A stretch of 64,000 nucleotides of DNA. It comes from Phoronis australis. Its lineage: Eukaryota > Phoronida > Phoronidae. Positions 47,301 to 55,434 of the stretch are shown here, piece by piece. The translations under genes and the position numbers were made by a program. The stretch is taken from positions 212,161 through 276,160 of the forward strand of contig NMRA01000050.1 of NCBI GenBank assembly GCA_002633005.1. The letters are read 5' to 3'. Below the pieces are notes generated by a model. It was not told where the DNA came from and searched no databases. It saw only the letters and a program-made list of their open reading frames with translations. How positions within the stretch are numbered: position 1 is the first letter of the stretch; every line of letters starts with the position of its first letter.

Positions 47301-50300
47301 CTATGCTATAATGTTTTTGAAAAAGTGTCTTCACAATTTCCACACTTCATAGTGAGTAGATCTCGTCAATACAGAAATATGTCAATTATAACAGGCTTAA
47401 AAACAATCCAATTTTCATGTTTCGGGCCTCTTGCGTTGACCAGAGCCTGATTCGTAAGCAAATCGTGTGAAGGAAAACAAGAATGTCGCAAACTGGAGCC
47501 CAGTGTCGATGATTTTTAGACTTCCTGTATTTACTTGATTTCTGCTTTATTGGCAACGTTTTCTTGAGCTGTGTTTTTTATTTATTTCTCTCGGATATGC
47601 CGCGTAATTCTGAGAATCTCACTCGATATACATTCTTCATTGTATATGCTAACTCGAACCACGTAATTCTAGGTAAAAGTTTTCTTTAGCACTGGTCGGC
47701 TATATAGTGGACCCTAATTTAGGGAAACAGCCAATCATTGAATACCGGGCAGGTTACTCAGTGGATGAAACTGGATCCATTATATCCAATCTGTGCTCCT
47801 TCTTTTAGCTGTCTCCCTTACAACCATTGTACTTCATGCGAGTGATATTCGTCATCTCTTCTGTGTGTGTCAGTGTGTGGATATACATAGGCTTACATGA
47901 TTCCAGGAATGTCTCAGGAAGAAATAACGGCCAATATCCTCCTCTTCTTCATGGCTGGTTACGATACGACTTCTCAAGTTCTGCAGTTTGTATCCTACCT
48001 ACTGGCTATCCACCCCGAGTGGCAAGATAAAGTAATCGAAGAAATTGACGAGAAGCTTCAAGGGGTAAGTAAAATGCTGATAGTCGTTAGCAATGATGTG
48101 TGCGTACTGGTTAGCATACTACCCAGCAGTACTACATTTCACTAGGCTAGCATTTAACAAATTTGTCAAGATCAACAGTTAGATTACCAGTCTTCGTACC
48201 ATATCGTCATGCGTAGTCGGAAAACATGTGATGTCACCAGCCTTCTCTCGCGTATTAATTGCTCTACAGAATACATCCAGGATCATGGAACTTGCATCGG
48301 TTTTGGGGATGTAACTTCGAGGTCAGGAGGTCATACGAGGTTTATCCTACAAAGCATGTACTGAGGAACCATGTTCCGGGCGCATACATTTTCAGCAGTA
48401 ACAAGAACAAGTCACGTATTTCACGTGACCTGTCACTAAACGGATGTCAAACACGGCTTTGCCTTAGAAACAGATTTCAGTGACGACTCCCCCACGTCAC
48501 ACCTCTGCTGCTAATGGAACTTACAACAACATCCGCTCTCAATGGGAACTGTAGCGCCATTGATCTGACGTTTTGAGTTGTTTCCGGTTGTGTACGGGCT
48601 AGGACTAAAGTTGGAGTGGCTGATCTCGACTTAATCCCTAGTCTGGTTTAACAAAAGGTCTCGACGTGATCACTAGTTTGTTTTAACAAAAGAAAATTTT
48701 GACTTACTACGTCCTCCTGAAAGATTTGAGATGCCTAAAAATAACGCAAATTATACAAGTTTAGCATTTTCTGCCCAATAATTACAAATTCACAACAGGC
48801 CTTGTCTCAGAGCGGAGACAATAATCTTGATTCTCTTGCACTGTAGATCTCGGAAATACAGGTCAAAGGTCAAACAAGTAGTTATTACCAACCAAATGTC
48901 TTCCATTCATTTGAAGGGTACCTGTATCCGCTGCAAAGAAATTGGAGGGACTTCTGGATCGGTCTACAACAGAGCAAAATCCAAATTCGTAACTTATTTT
49001 ACTTAAAACAACTTCATAGAACTATTGAATACCAATCGCTCCCAATTTACTTCACAGAATTGCCATCAAATCTGATACACAATATTTTTTTTTTCATTTT
49101 GAGGAGCTACAAACGGCTGAACCGTGGTCTTAGACCTACGCTGTCGTGCATTGTGTGACGTACAAGAGAAGTACTCTCGCCATTTGAACTTATCACCAAA
49201 CAGTAATACAGTTTGACGAGCAAATATAATCTTTTCAATTTTAGAACCAACCCAATCACGACAACGTCCAAACGCTCGATGTGATGGAAATGTGCTACTG
49301 TGAGGCGATGAGAATGTACCCCCCGGGATGGATGTAAGTCCACAAAAGCAGTCAGTAAGGCAATAGCTGCGTTTCCGCTAGAGTGCATTTATTATGTTGT
49401 ATAAATTTAATCGTCTGCTTTATTCCGCGCTTGTATCGTCAATGTTCATGTGAATACCGAAAACAGTCAACCATGCTAAAAAAGGAAGCAACTCTCTTGA
49501 AAAGTCAATTTAACTTGAAAAAAGTGTTTTTTAACCAGGAGAGGAAACTTTTCTACGTTGTTACCAACTATAAAAATGTGTAAAACAGTAAAAAGTAAGA
49601 GAGCGAACGACGACATAAAACTTATGAAAAATCTAGTCTTTTGAGTATTGCTATTTTGCACCCCTTTGAGAAATAAAAATGTTTGAAACGTTGGACTTTG
49701 GATTCCATTTCATATCGACGTTCGTCTGTTATTCTTCAACAATCGGCAGGCTAACTGTTGTACTTCTAACAAGTTCGGAGGTTGGGTATACTTCTGACAA
49801 ACACCTGCTGCGCATGTCACAACTAGGTTGTTGAATTTCAAGTAGTCGAAATTACTGAACAGTCTGCCCGTACATGAAGTTGAGAGTTACCAGTTGCGTA
49901 CCACCACAGTTCAACTAGTGGAAATTACAGAACAGCCTACACGTAGATGAAGTTAAGAGTTACCAGTTGCGTAGCACCACAATTCTAGCTAAAGGGTGGA
50001 TTCTTTCGCGCGCATTAATTCACTACTCGAAAATGAACGAGGTGGGAACCTTTATACGGGGACCTCGCCGAAGTTCGATGCAAAAATGATGTGCATACTT
50101 GATGAACTCAATCAAATAAAGCACTAGACGGCGTTTTGTTTTTATACTGGTTTAACTCAAATTCTAAAAAGCTCTAGCAAGCACCAAACGCACACCAATA
50201 GACCTACCGTTACGATTCTTCGAAGTGCTACGAGAGGTGCACTTTGAATTGATCATGAAATGTCTTCTCTTTGATTAACAAAACGGGTTTCTGATTGATT

Positions 50301-52068
50301 GAAAAGGATCGTAAAGCACTTCAACTAATTGATGGTGAGACATCTAGCAGTACACTACTTCCTTTGTGACCAAAAGAATAGAATAAACCAGTACCATTTA
50401 CACAACTTTGTGTCTTTGACATACACACAATTGCAAGTCGTCGAACAAAACAAAAAATAACACGATTCACTACTCTTTATCGGCTCAACTCCGTATCACG
50501 TATGTATAGCTCATTCCCCGTACCATACAAAAAAACGTGCGCGCGTGCGCGCACACACACACACATACAAACACACACACACACACACATACACACCTTT
50601 ACGGCAAATGTCCGAACCAAGGCATGCGCAGTTATGCTCACTCGGTTTTTGTGTTAGTTCCATCGTCAGTCCACTGAGGTTTACAACAACGGGTCGAAAG
50701 AATACAGTTGCCGGTTTCCGAAATAGTACGGTCGAACTGAAATTTAATGCTTGAGTCGACTCAAAATCGCTTCTCACCTAAGCAAGGAACGAGTTTAGAC
50801 CAAAATTGTAAGAGTACACGTGGTTTCAATAAAAAAATCATTTCTTTGAGCGAACGCGGGTTTAGAAATTAGTAGTTTCAAAAAATGATTTTGAAACAAT
50901 AAATCACCTGCCATACGGTACAGTTCCGTAAAATACCATGAGATTGCTTAGTCCGGATGTGAAAATACATACAAAGATGTATTCATTTTCAGGGTCGACA
51001 GAATTTGTTCTGATGATGTCACGGTCAATGGGGTATTCTTTGGCAAGGGCACGGAAGTGACGATTCCATGTTGGCAGATCCATCATGATCCGCAGTATTA
51101 TCCCGATCCAGAGGTGTTTAATCCGGAGAGGTGAGTTATATCTGAAAGGGTTACATATTTTATCTCAGGACTCAATACTGCTTCACACCATCTGAACTTT
51201 TGCTAAGGCTGGACAGAATTTATACTAACTCAAATTAAGTTGGGAACATCAATCGTGACAGACAAGCTGTAAAATCAATTTTTCAAGTTACAAATAATCT
51301 AATTGCTTAGTCAGTTATTAAAATCGGTTTTGTTCTAAATTTTACCTAAGGTTCACTGCAGAAGCAAAGCAGGCTCGTAAACCGTACACGTACTTGCCAT
51401 TTGGTATGGGACCACGGAACTGCATTGGAATGAGACTGGCCCAGATGGAACTGAAGATGTTGTTAACTTCGATCCTTCAGAAATACAAGTTCATTCCGTG
51501 TGAGCGAACACAGGTGGGTCGCAGGGAATTGCATATCCGGAACATTCTCCTATTAAAGAGAGTGAACACGTGTTTAAAGAAACGAAACTGCAAAGAGGTT
51601 TGGTTCGTCGGATATTTCTGAGTGCCAAATTGTGCTGCTTTTAAGTGTCGCTAGAAATGGGAAAGTGATAAACTGAGTGTAGCCAGTTGTGCAGCGCAGT
51701 GCCTGCTGTTCACCGTTGTCTTTGATGGAAACCCTTATGGGTCCGATTGACAATCAACCACTTCTCGAACCTTTGAAAGTTCACTAACAAAGTGAGTTTT
51801 TCTGATAAATGAATACGTATTCACAACGTTTCTCTCAGCAATGTTTGTTTATAGCGTCAATTTTCGCAGTGGTACACATACATGTAGGAGTACATACGAA
51901 GTGTTTCTTTTTGGGCATAAATGACGGGTGTTCATGGTAACATTCAGACATGTGGAACATTTGGATTAAATTCATTGATCGTATCGATTTTAGGTGCCTC
52001 TTGTAATCGACAAAAACCAACCGATAAAGCCCACGAATGGCGTCTGGCTCAAGGTCGTAGCCAGATGA
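26371..52068 (+). CDS. Cytochrome P450, CYP3 clan, gene 2 (14 exons, complete)
   Basis: Exons: 26371-26456, 28552-28654, 30021-30073, 30865-30961, 31620-31733, 33700-33788, 34218-34366, 39151-39290, 47189-47279, 47907-48064, 49245-49333, 50993-51130, 51351-51513, 51994-52068. They join in frame to 1545 nt, 514 aa. It is a paralogue of the gene ending at 20418: every intron falls at the same place and phase. Exon 7 is two codons longer, and exons 9 and 14 are each one codon shorter. Motifs: membrane anchor, hinge GPLPFP, WKDVR, I-helix AGYDTT, EAMR, PERF, and heme loop [10 protein letters not shown] with ligand Cys460. All introns have GT-AG ends. Introns 7 (4.8 kb) and 8 (7.9 kb) are swollen by transposons, which explains the 25.7-kb span. 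An AATAAA lies 43 bp after the stop. Predicted ER-anchored monooxygenase; substrate not readable from sequence. Confidence 0.95.
27461..27919. mobile_element. 459-bp MITE with internal short repeats (gene 2 intron 1)
   Basis: Terminal inverted repeats of about 25 bp: CAACAATTGGTTGGACTTCA at the left and GAAGTCCACCAATTGTTG at the right. The interior is built of degenerate repeats around CAAAACCxxxTGGCCGG and its complement, which produce spurious Trp/Pro-rich open frames. No transposase. Confidence 0.65.
28655..30020. other. Gene 2 intron 2
   Basis: Around 28940-29400 are fragments resembling the tandem unit at 44300-45735 (CCCCCTAGTG and CTCCTAGTGGCAAT blocks), so that unit is also dispersed. 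Nothing else recognised. Confidence 0.35.
31734..33699. other. Gene 2 intron 5
   Basis: 2-kb intron holding only the 74-bp tandem duplication at 32234-32384; no gene or mobile element recognised in the rest. Confidence 0.4.
32234..32384. repeat. Tandem duplication, two units of about 74 bp
   Basis: Both units contain CGTGACATGA, GTGTTCCTCAGTCTCAATCG and TACAAGATCT, with only a few differences between them, so the duplication is fairly young. Confidence 0.9.
34397..34449. repeat. GC-rich hairpin repeat, shortened copy
   Basis: CGCAGCACTGAAAAAGTG at the left and GGGTGCGCCGCC at the right with a reduced G/C core; same family as the copies at 19278, 19919 and 43325. Start of gene 2 intron 7. 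Confidence 0.6.
34769..34940 (-). mobile_element. hAT element terminal segment, inverted
   Basis: The reverse complement aligns with the right end of the hAT element at about 61840-62012: both share TCAGGATGCATGGAAATT, a TTTGGCTAC block and the tip AACGTAGATCCGCCA. Its outward-facing tip pairs with another at about 36410-36443, so 34769-36443 may be one hAT-family insertion with further elements nested in it. Confidence 0.6.
34947..35447 (+). mobile_element. Kolobok-like element fragment (one end only)
   Basis: It starts directly after TTAA with AGGCGAAGGCAACC and matches the terminal repeats of 4568-6085 through the CTACTCCGGAAGTGACGTTT block. An ORF start then lies about 340 bp inside. It stops at the N at 35448; the opposite end is missing. 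Confidence 0.65.
35284..35447 (+). pseudogene. Transposon-borne ORF of unknown function (copy 2, truncated)
   Basis: The encoded start aligns with the minus-strand ORF at 5373-5750: both begin MAGV, keep a cluster of Asp/Glu/Ser, [12 protein letters not shown](D/E)PEY and EYAQA. About 54 codons remain before the N at 35448. Family unknown. Conservation of the protein across two otherwise diverged elements is the evidence that it was once coding. Confidence 0.5.
35449..36443 (+). mobile_element. hAT deletion derivative with a nested SINE
   Basis: 35455-35560 matches the transposase region around 59820-59910, including codons for VPRRANHW. It then jumps to the equivalent of about 60945 (TATGAG(T/C)AACCAC) and follows the 3' non-coding part to about 36010 (TTAATAAAGTGATA), and again at 36305 (CAGATGTTCCAAC). 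A SINE fragment occupies 36319-36404 and the hAT tip with GTAGATCCGCC ends near 36443. About 1 kb of transposase, including the dimerisation domain, is deleted, so it is non-autonomous. Confidence 0.6.
36319..36404 (-). mobile_element. tRNA-derived SINE, 3'-truncated
   Basis: The head of the SINE found complete at 10469-10706, including the B-box (GGGTTCGAGTCTC) and A-box region. The tRNA-unrelated body and tail are missing. Loss of the 3' side is unusual for target-primed insertion, so a later deletion is likely. Confidence 0.8.
37777..37935. repeat. Dispersed repeat, copy 2 of an unnamed family
   Basis: Homologous to 10005-10200 in the same orientation, with shared AAACTATTTTGGGAAAGTTT, ACCGGCTAGC and CCGTATTGCAC blocks. 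This copy has an extra or replaced segment in the middle. Confidence 0.6.
38060..38152. mobile_element. 93-bp palindromic MITE-like element
   Basis: Ends TAGATTATTAC and GTAATAATCTA are perfect complements. Inside, CTTATCCCCCG...CTAGA pairs with TCTAGATAAGGGGG. The whole sequence can fold as one imperfect hairpin. Confidence 0.6.
38686..38760 (+). mobile_element. tRNA-derived sequence (pseudo-tRNA or SINE head)
   Basis: A-box TGGTGTAGTGGTAAAG and B-box GGGTTCGAAACC lie at tRNA spacing. The T-stem is imperfect and the acceptor ends do not pair, so an active tRNA gene is unlikely. Gene 2 intron 7. Confidence 0.45.
38998..39056. repeat. GAT/ATG trinucleotide-rich simple repeat
   Basis: Imperfect runs of GATGAT and TATGAT about 95 bp before exon 8 of gene 2. 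They generate a spurious Asp-rich open frame. Confidence 0.8.
39291..43054. other. Left part of gene 2 intron 8, no feature recognised
   Basis: At 39340-39530 there is a fragment related to the tandem unit at 44300-45735 (GTATCTCCTGCAGGATCTT, CCCCCTAGTGGCAAT). The remaining roughly 3.5 kb shows no gene or repeat I can name. Confidence 0.35.
43055..43294 (-). other. Cysteine-rich open frame of unknown origin
   Basis: A 79-codon minus-strand frame contains KGSTKCKKC followed by CVCALC within about 20 residues, a spacing that recalls the cysteine-rich C-terminus of some transposases. There is no supporting domain around it, and an overlapping frame is equally long. It sits in gene 2 intron 8, and could be a transposon scrap or chance. 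Confidence 0.2.
43325..43482. repeat. GC-rich hairpin repeat, two adjacent copies
   Basis: Two units, 43325-43393 and 43402-43482, of the family at 19278. The second has an expanded C run interrupted by an N (43455), so its exact length is not known. It closes with GGTGCGCCGCCCATG. Confidence 0.7.
43533..44246. mobile_element. 714-bp MITE with about 40-bp terminal inverted repeats
   Basis: The ends begin AAAGGCCCAGTCA(T/A)ACAGCC on both strands and stay similar for about 40 bp. The interior is packed with ATGCGT, ACGCAT and CAGTGATT motifs in both orientations. No coding potential. The flanks share only a T, so the target site is unclear. Gene 2 intron 8. Confidence 0.75.
44300..45735. repeat. 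Tandem repeat, about 3.3 units of about 390-435 bp
   Basis: Each unit has, in order: a TATCTCC segment, ATTTTCATGAAATTTGGTA-like, a (C/T)(C/T)AGTGGCCATTTT block (near 44466, 44891, 45331, 45724), a CAAACCACTCTaag-like block, AAGAGGACG, CAGGATCTTTATTAAA and a TGCCCCCTAGTGGCAATTTT-like block. Units are diverged, so the array is old. Single fragments also occur at 28940-29400 and 39340-39530. Confidence 0.8.
45736..47188. other. Right end of gene 2 intron 8, nothing recognised
   Basis: 1.45 kb of AT-rich sequence with short frames on both strands; no repeat or domain seen. Confidence 0.4.
49839..49988. repeat. Tandem duplication, two units of about 73 bp
   Basis: Both units share GAAATTAC(T/A)GAACAG, GATGAAGTT-like and AGAGTTACCAGTTGCGTA blocks. 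Gene 2 intron 11. Confidence 0.85.
50551..50597. repeat. CA dinucleotide microsatellite (interrupted)
   Basis: CA runs broken by TA and AA steps, preceded by a GCGC stretch, in gene 2 intron 11. Confidence 0.9.
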
Positions 52069-52110
52069 TTCGCAAGGTGTTTGCTGCATCCAGATGACGG
52101 TCAACCATCG

Positions 52111-52116
52111 AATAAA
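52111..52116 (+). terminator. Polyadenylation signal AATAAA of P450 gene 2
   Basis: A canonical AATAAA 43 bp after the gene 2 stop codon, in the expected position for cleavage of a short 3' UTR. No other AATAAA lies between the stop and this site. Confidence 0.6.
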
Positions 52117-53548
52117 GATAAACGATCAAAAGAAGTAGATTACGTCTGCTAAAAGCAGATCCAGATAGTATGGAGGAAGTAATGTTACTGTTGAATTGCG
52201 TGTGATCAATGGCTATGATCGACTGAATATTAGTTTATTCTGAAGCTCCTCTCTTGTCATTTTGAATAAGTAATTAATCGGAAGTTTTTTATTTCGGAAA
52301 TACGTTATCTTTAACCAAGTTTTATAAATTCTCTGTTCCTATTGTCCCTCTAACAGAGAAAATATAACGAGTGTGTGGTGAGTCGAAAGATTCACTGGAG
52401 TAGGAATGTTTTGTAAATTACAGCCCTGTTTGTATTTGAGTTGCCCTCTAGTCATGCAAAGTAAAAGTCTAGAATGTCATTCAACTTTGACAGCCATTTC
52501 TGACGTACCCTGAGGATTTTATCAATTACTCGTGGAAATCTACATTGAATTCTGTCAAGTTTAAAAATCAGATATCCCCTTGAACAAATTGTTTTGTGTG
52601 AAAAAAATGGTTTGTTAAACTCTTAACTGAAAGGGTTCGGAAGGATTATAACTAAACAAGATAAATATTCACACCAACGATATCTTTGGTGCGTCCGTAG
52701 ATATATACTGTAGATTTTAGCCTTCTGTATGAGTGAAAGCAACAATAAAAATTGCCTGATATTACTTTCTTTGTTGCCAATAGAACCTTTCCATGATACT
52801 GCAGCACACGGCCATAAGTTCTGGTCTGGCAATACATATTAACCTGGCGAAAATTTTCTTCCAAGGATCACTTGGTTATGCCAATGAAACGCTGACAAAT
52901 TCTGGTCACACGCATTCCCTCGAAAAACTTGTTAGTCCAAACGATAAATCCTAACAGTTTCTTTAAAAACAACACAACTACTACTTTTGAGAACAACAGT
53001 TCACTCAATATTGCAAATGCGACAAACGTTACGGCACGACGGGTTAGTTACACGGACTACGTAATTTTTTATATTACATGGGCGTATCACAAAGTAGTGC
53101 AAAGTACAAATACATACGCCTTACATGTTATCATCTGCAAAACACTAATACCAAGAACCAAACGCACGCCAACCAAACAATGTCGGCATTCCGTGAACGT
53201 GACAACGCTATGATTGACTGACAAATATCCGTGTCGCAACGGTACGTAGTCCCTACTCCCAGTCGGAAGGACGTGCAAACGACTTCTTAAACAGACCCAT
53301 CTTCGACGGCGAGTGCCATATCCACGTTATTTCAAACAGAGACGAATCCCAACTCCAAAGACTATTAGATTCTAACATTTGTTACGAAAGTAAAATGCTG
53401 TTTACAATTGTTAAGTTTAAAATAAAAGTACTGAGTTTGCTTTGCGCAAGCTTGTTTTTACAAAAGTTGTGTCATGTGGTTGAAAGTTTTTAATCACGTC
53501 AAGTTTTTAGGCAAAAAGATCTTTTTTTACGGTTCAAGTGAGAAAACA
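52117..53548. other. Intergenic region after P450 gene 2, no gene recognised
   Basis: AT-rich with overlapping short frames on both strands. No P450 exon relic or transposase motif found. Confidence 0.4.
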
Positions 53549-53692
53549 AATCCTACACTCGCGTCAAGTTAATGACATGGACAGAGCCTCATGGAAATTT
53601 CGTCAAAATCCCCCGGCAAGCCTCGACTGAGATTTTGACGAAATTTCCAAGAGGTTTCGTCCATGTCATAAACCTGAGACTCATGTAGGATT
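53549..53692. mobile_element. 144-bp palindromic MITE
   Basis: The outer ends AATCCTACA and TGTAGGATT, and an inner pair (ATGACATGGAC / GTCCATGTCAT, GAAATTTCGTCAAAATC and its complement), are symmetric about 53620. The element folds back on itself almost completely. Confidence 0.75.
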
Positions 53693-54329
53693 CTCTATAT
53701 ACAACTCTTTTCTGTTTTGGTTAGGAATGAGCTGACGGTGCTGTATTTTGCTTTATTCAGACCTTGCAACTATACCACAGGGACGATTTAAATCTGCAAT
53801 GTTTGGACAAAATCCTCGGTTTACCAACCTCAATGTCAGTGGAGCGTGTTTGTGAATACTTATTTACAGACGGGTTAAGTGTCCAGTTTACATGGGAAAA
53901 GCGTACCATCTGTATTTATAGTTGTGTCCCCTTTGTGTAGGTGAACTATATTGAACTATATGTACAAAGGTGTATCCGCTGCGGTGGATAGATTTACTAA
54001 TTGAGGTACCCATTCTGATGTACGCTCTCTGAAATCCACTCCCAGCTATTTTTTATCTATATTTCAAATATAGTACATGTACATGCAGTACGTGTGCCCA
54101 TTTCTACGTATCAAAACGAAATATTTAACGAGATGACGAAATACAAAATTGAATATATAGTTGCTGTAAATACATCCATATTCAGTCTAAAAGGTACAAT
54201 CTCTGTTCAAATCGTAACTTTTATCAAGAAGTTCCGAATAACAGTTGGAGTGTTGTCTCATGTAAGATTTTGGTACTTGTGTTCATGCACTGTAACGGCG
54301 CAAGCCATTTGTTTACTAAACAATTCTTA

Positions 54330-54447
54330 CGATGGCTGTGAAAGGACGGCACGGCTACTCACTCTTCTCTGTTGCTAATTCTATCAGTCTATCGATAGAG
54401 TTAGCAACGGAGAAAAAAGTTGCCGTGACGTCCTTTTACAGTCACCG
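54330..54447. mobile_element. 118-bp near-perfect palindrome
   Basis: CGATGGCTGTGAAAGGACGG at the left pairs with CGTCCTTTTACAGTCACCG at the right. The inner CTCTGTTGCTAATTCTATC pairs with GATAGAGTTAGCAACGGAG around a centre near 54388. A few mismatches show it is not a cloning artefact. Likely a MITE remnant; no target duplication seen. Confidence 0.7.
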
Positions 54448-55379
54448 TACATTTTTGTTGGAGTAGTATGATTTTTGTTTCAGGCAATTGTCAACATATG
54501 AGTGAATCCCTTCCATGTTTCATCGCGTAACTTTGTATTTCAACCAATAGTATGAGTTTTCGATAAACATCTTTCACGATCACGCTGGATTGTGATACTC
54601 AGACACCTCCTTATTCACAACGTTAAATCAAAACAAAGACCCGGTGAAAACGGAATCTTTGAGCATTTTTTTAAAAATGACAATTTAAAAATTGTCGTTT
54701 TCGGATCATAATCTATGAGTTTCATCAGCCGATTTGGTGCATTTATCAAGCTTCAGTGGCGTTTGCCACCGAAACAACACAGACTATTGAGTCATGCAGT
54801 CAAATTTAGCTTTTAAGTTTGACCATGAGGCGATTCGTCATTGAATGTGACCTGGTTTCGTCATGAGATAGGCATACTTGTTTACTGACAGGTTTCGTCA
54901 GTACTGTACGCGTGGCGAGGTCAAGCAAAATCCCTGTATACCGCGGGCTGGATCAGTGCTGTGATGAAGCACTCGCTTACTGGGCTTGACGTCTGCCATT
55001 GGCAGTGCCCGGCAATTTTATGTGACTTGGTTTCACCAAGAGGCTTGTAACTTACTGGTTCTATTTTTTTTTTTTTTTTTTTTTAATGATCTGATCACGC
55101 TGCACTGATGTCCATGCTTTTAAAATAACGTCACATCCTTTTTTAACCAACGCCACCTGATGCAATACATCTCTTATGGCCAAACTTTAGCAGTGAACGT
55201 ATCAGACATAAAGCTGGGTAGGTCTAAACCTACAAATCGGGAGGGTGAGAATAGCCGCGACCAATTAAGGCAGTTTGTCAGATGAAATTCGCAATAAACA
55301 CCAGGGCCTTGTTCACGGAAATCAGTACGGTTGAACGCACAACCGTCATCATTGCTATTAAAAGCTATGCCTTGTCCAT

Positions 55380-55390
55380 TATATATATAG
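55380..55390 (+). promoter_or_regulatory. TATA-box-like sequence upstream of P450 gene 3
   Basis: An alternating TA run (TATATATATAG) ends 44 bp before the start codon at 55435. The spacing would put transcription start roughly 15-25 bp before the ATG, giving a very short leader. I saw no comparably placed TATA-like run before genes 1 and 2. A chance AT run is the alternative. Confidence 0.4.
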
Positions 55391-55434
55391 GCCAACAAAG
55401 GTGAACTTGTTCAGTACATTTCATCACCTCCGAC

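Noticed and set aside
51394-51621. Alternative gene 2 C-terminus by reading through the exon 13 donor
   Set aside because: The frame stays open for about 36 codons, but gene 1 and gene 2 share a good exon 14 with acceptor, stop and (gene 2) AATAAA.
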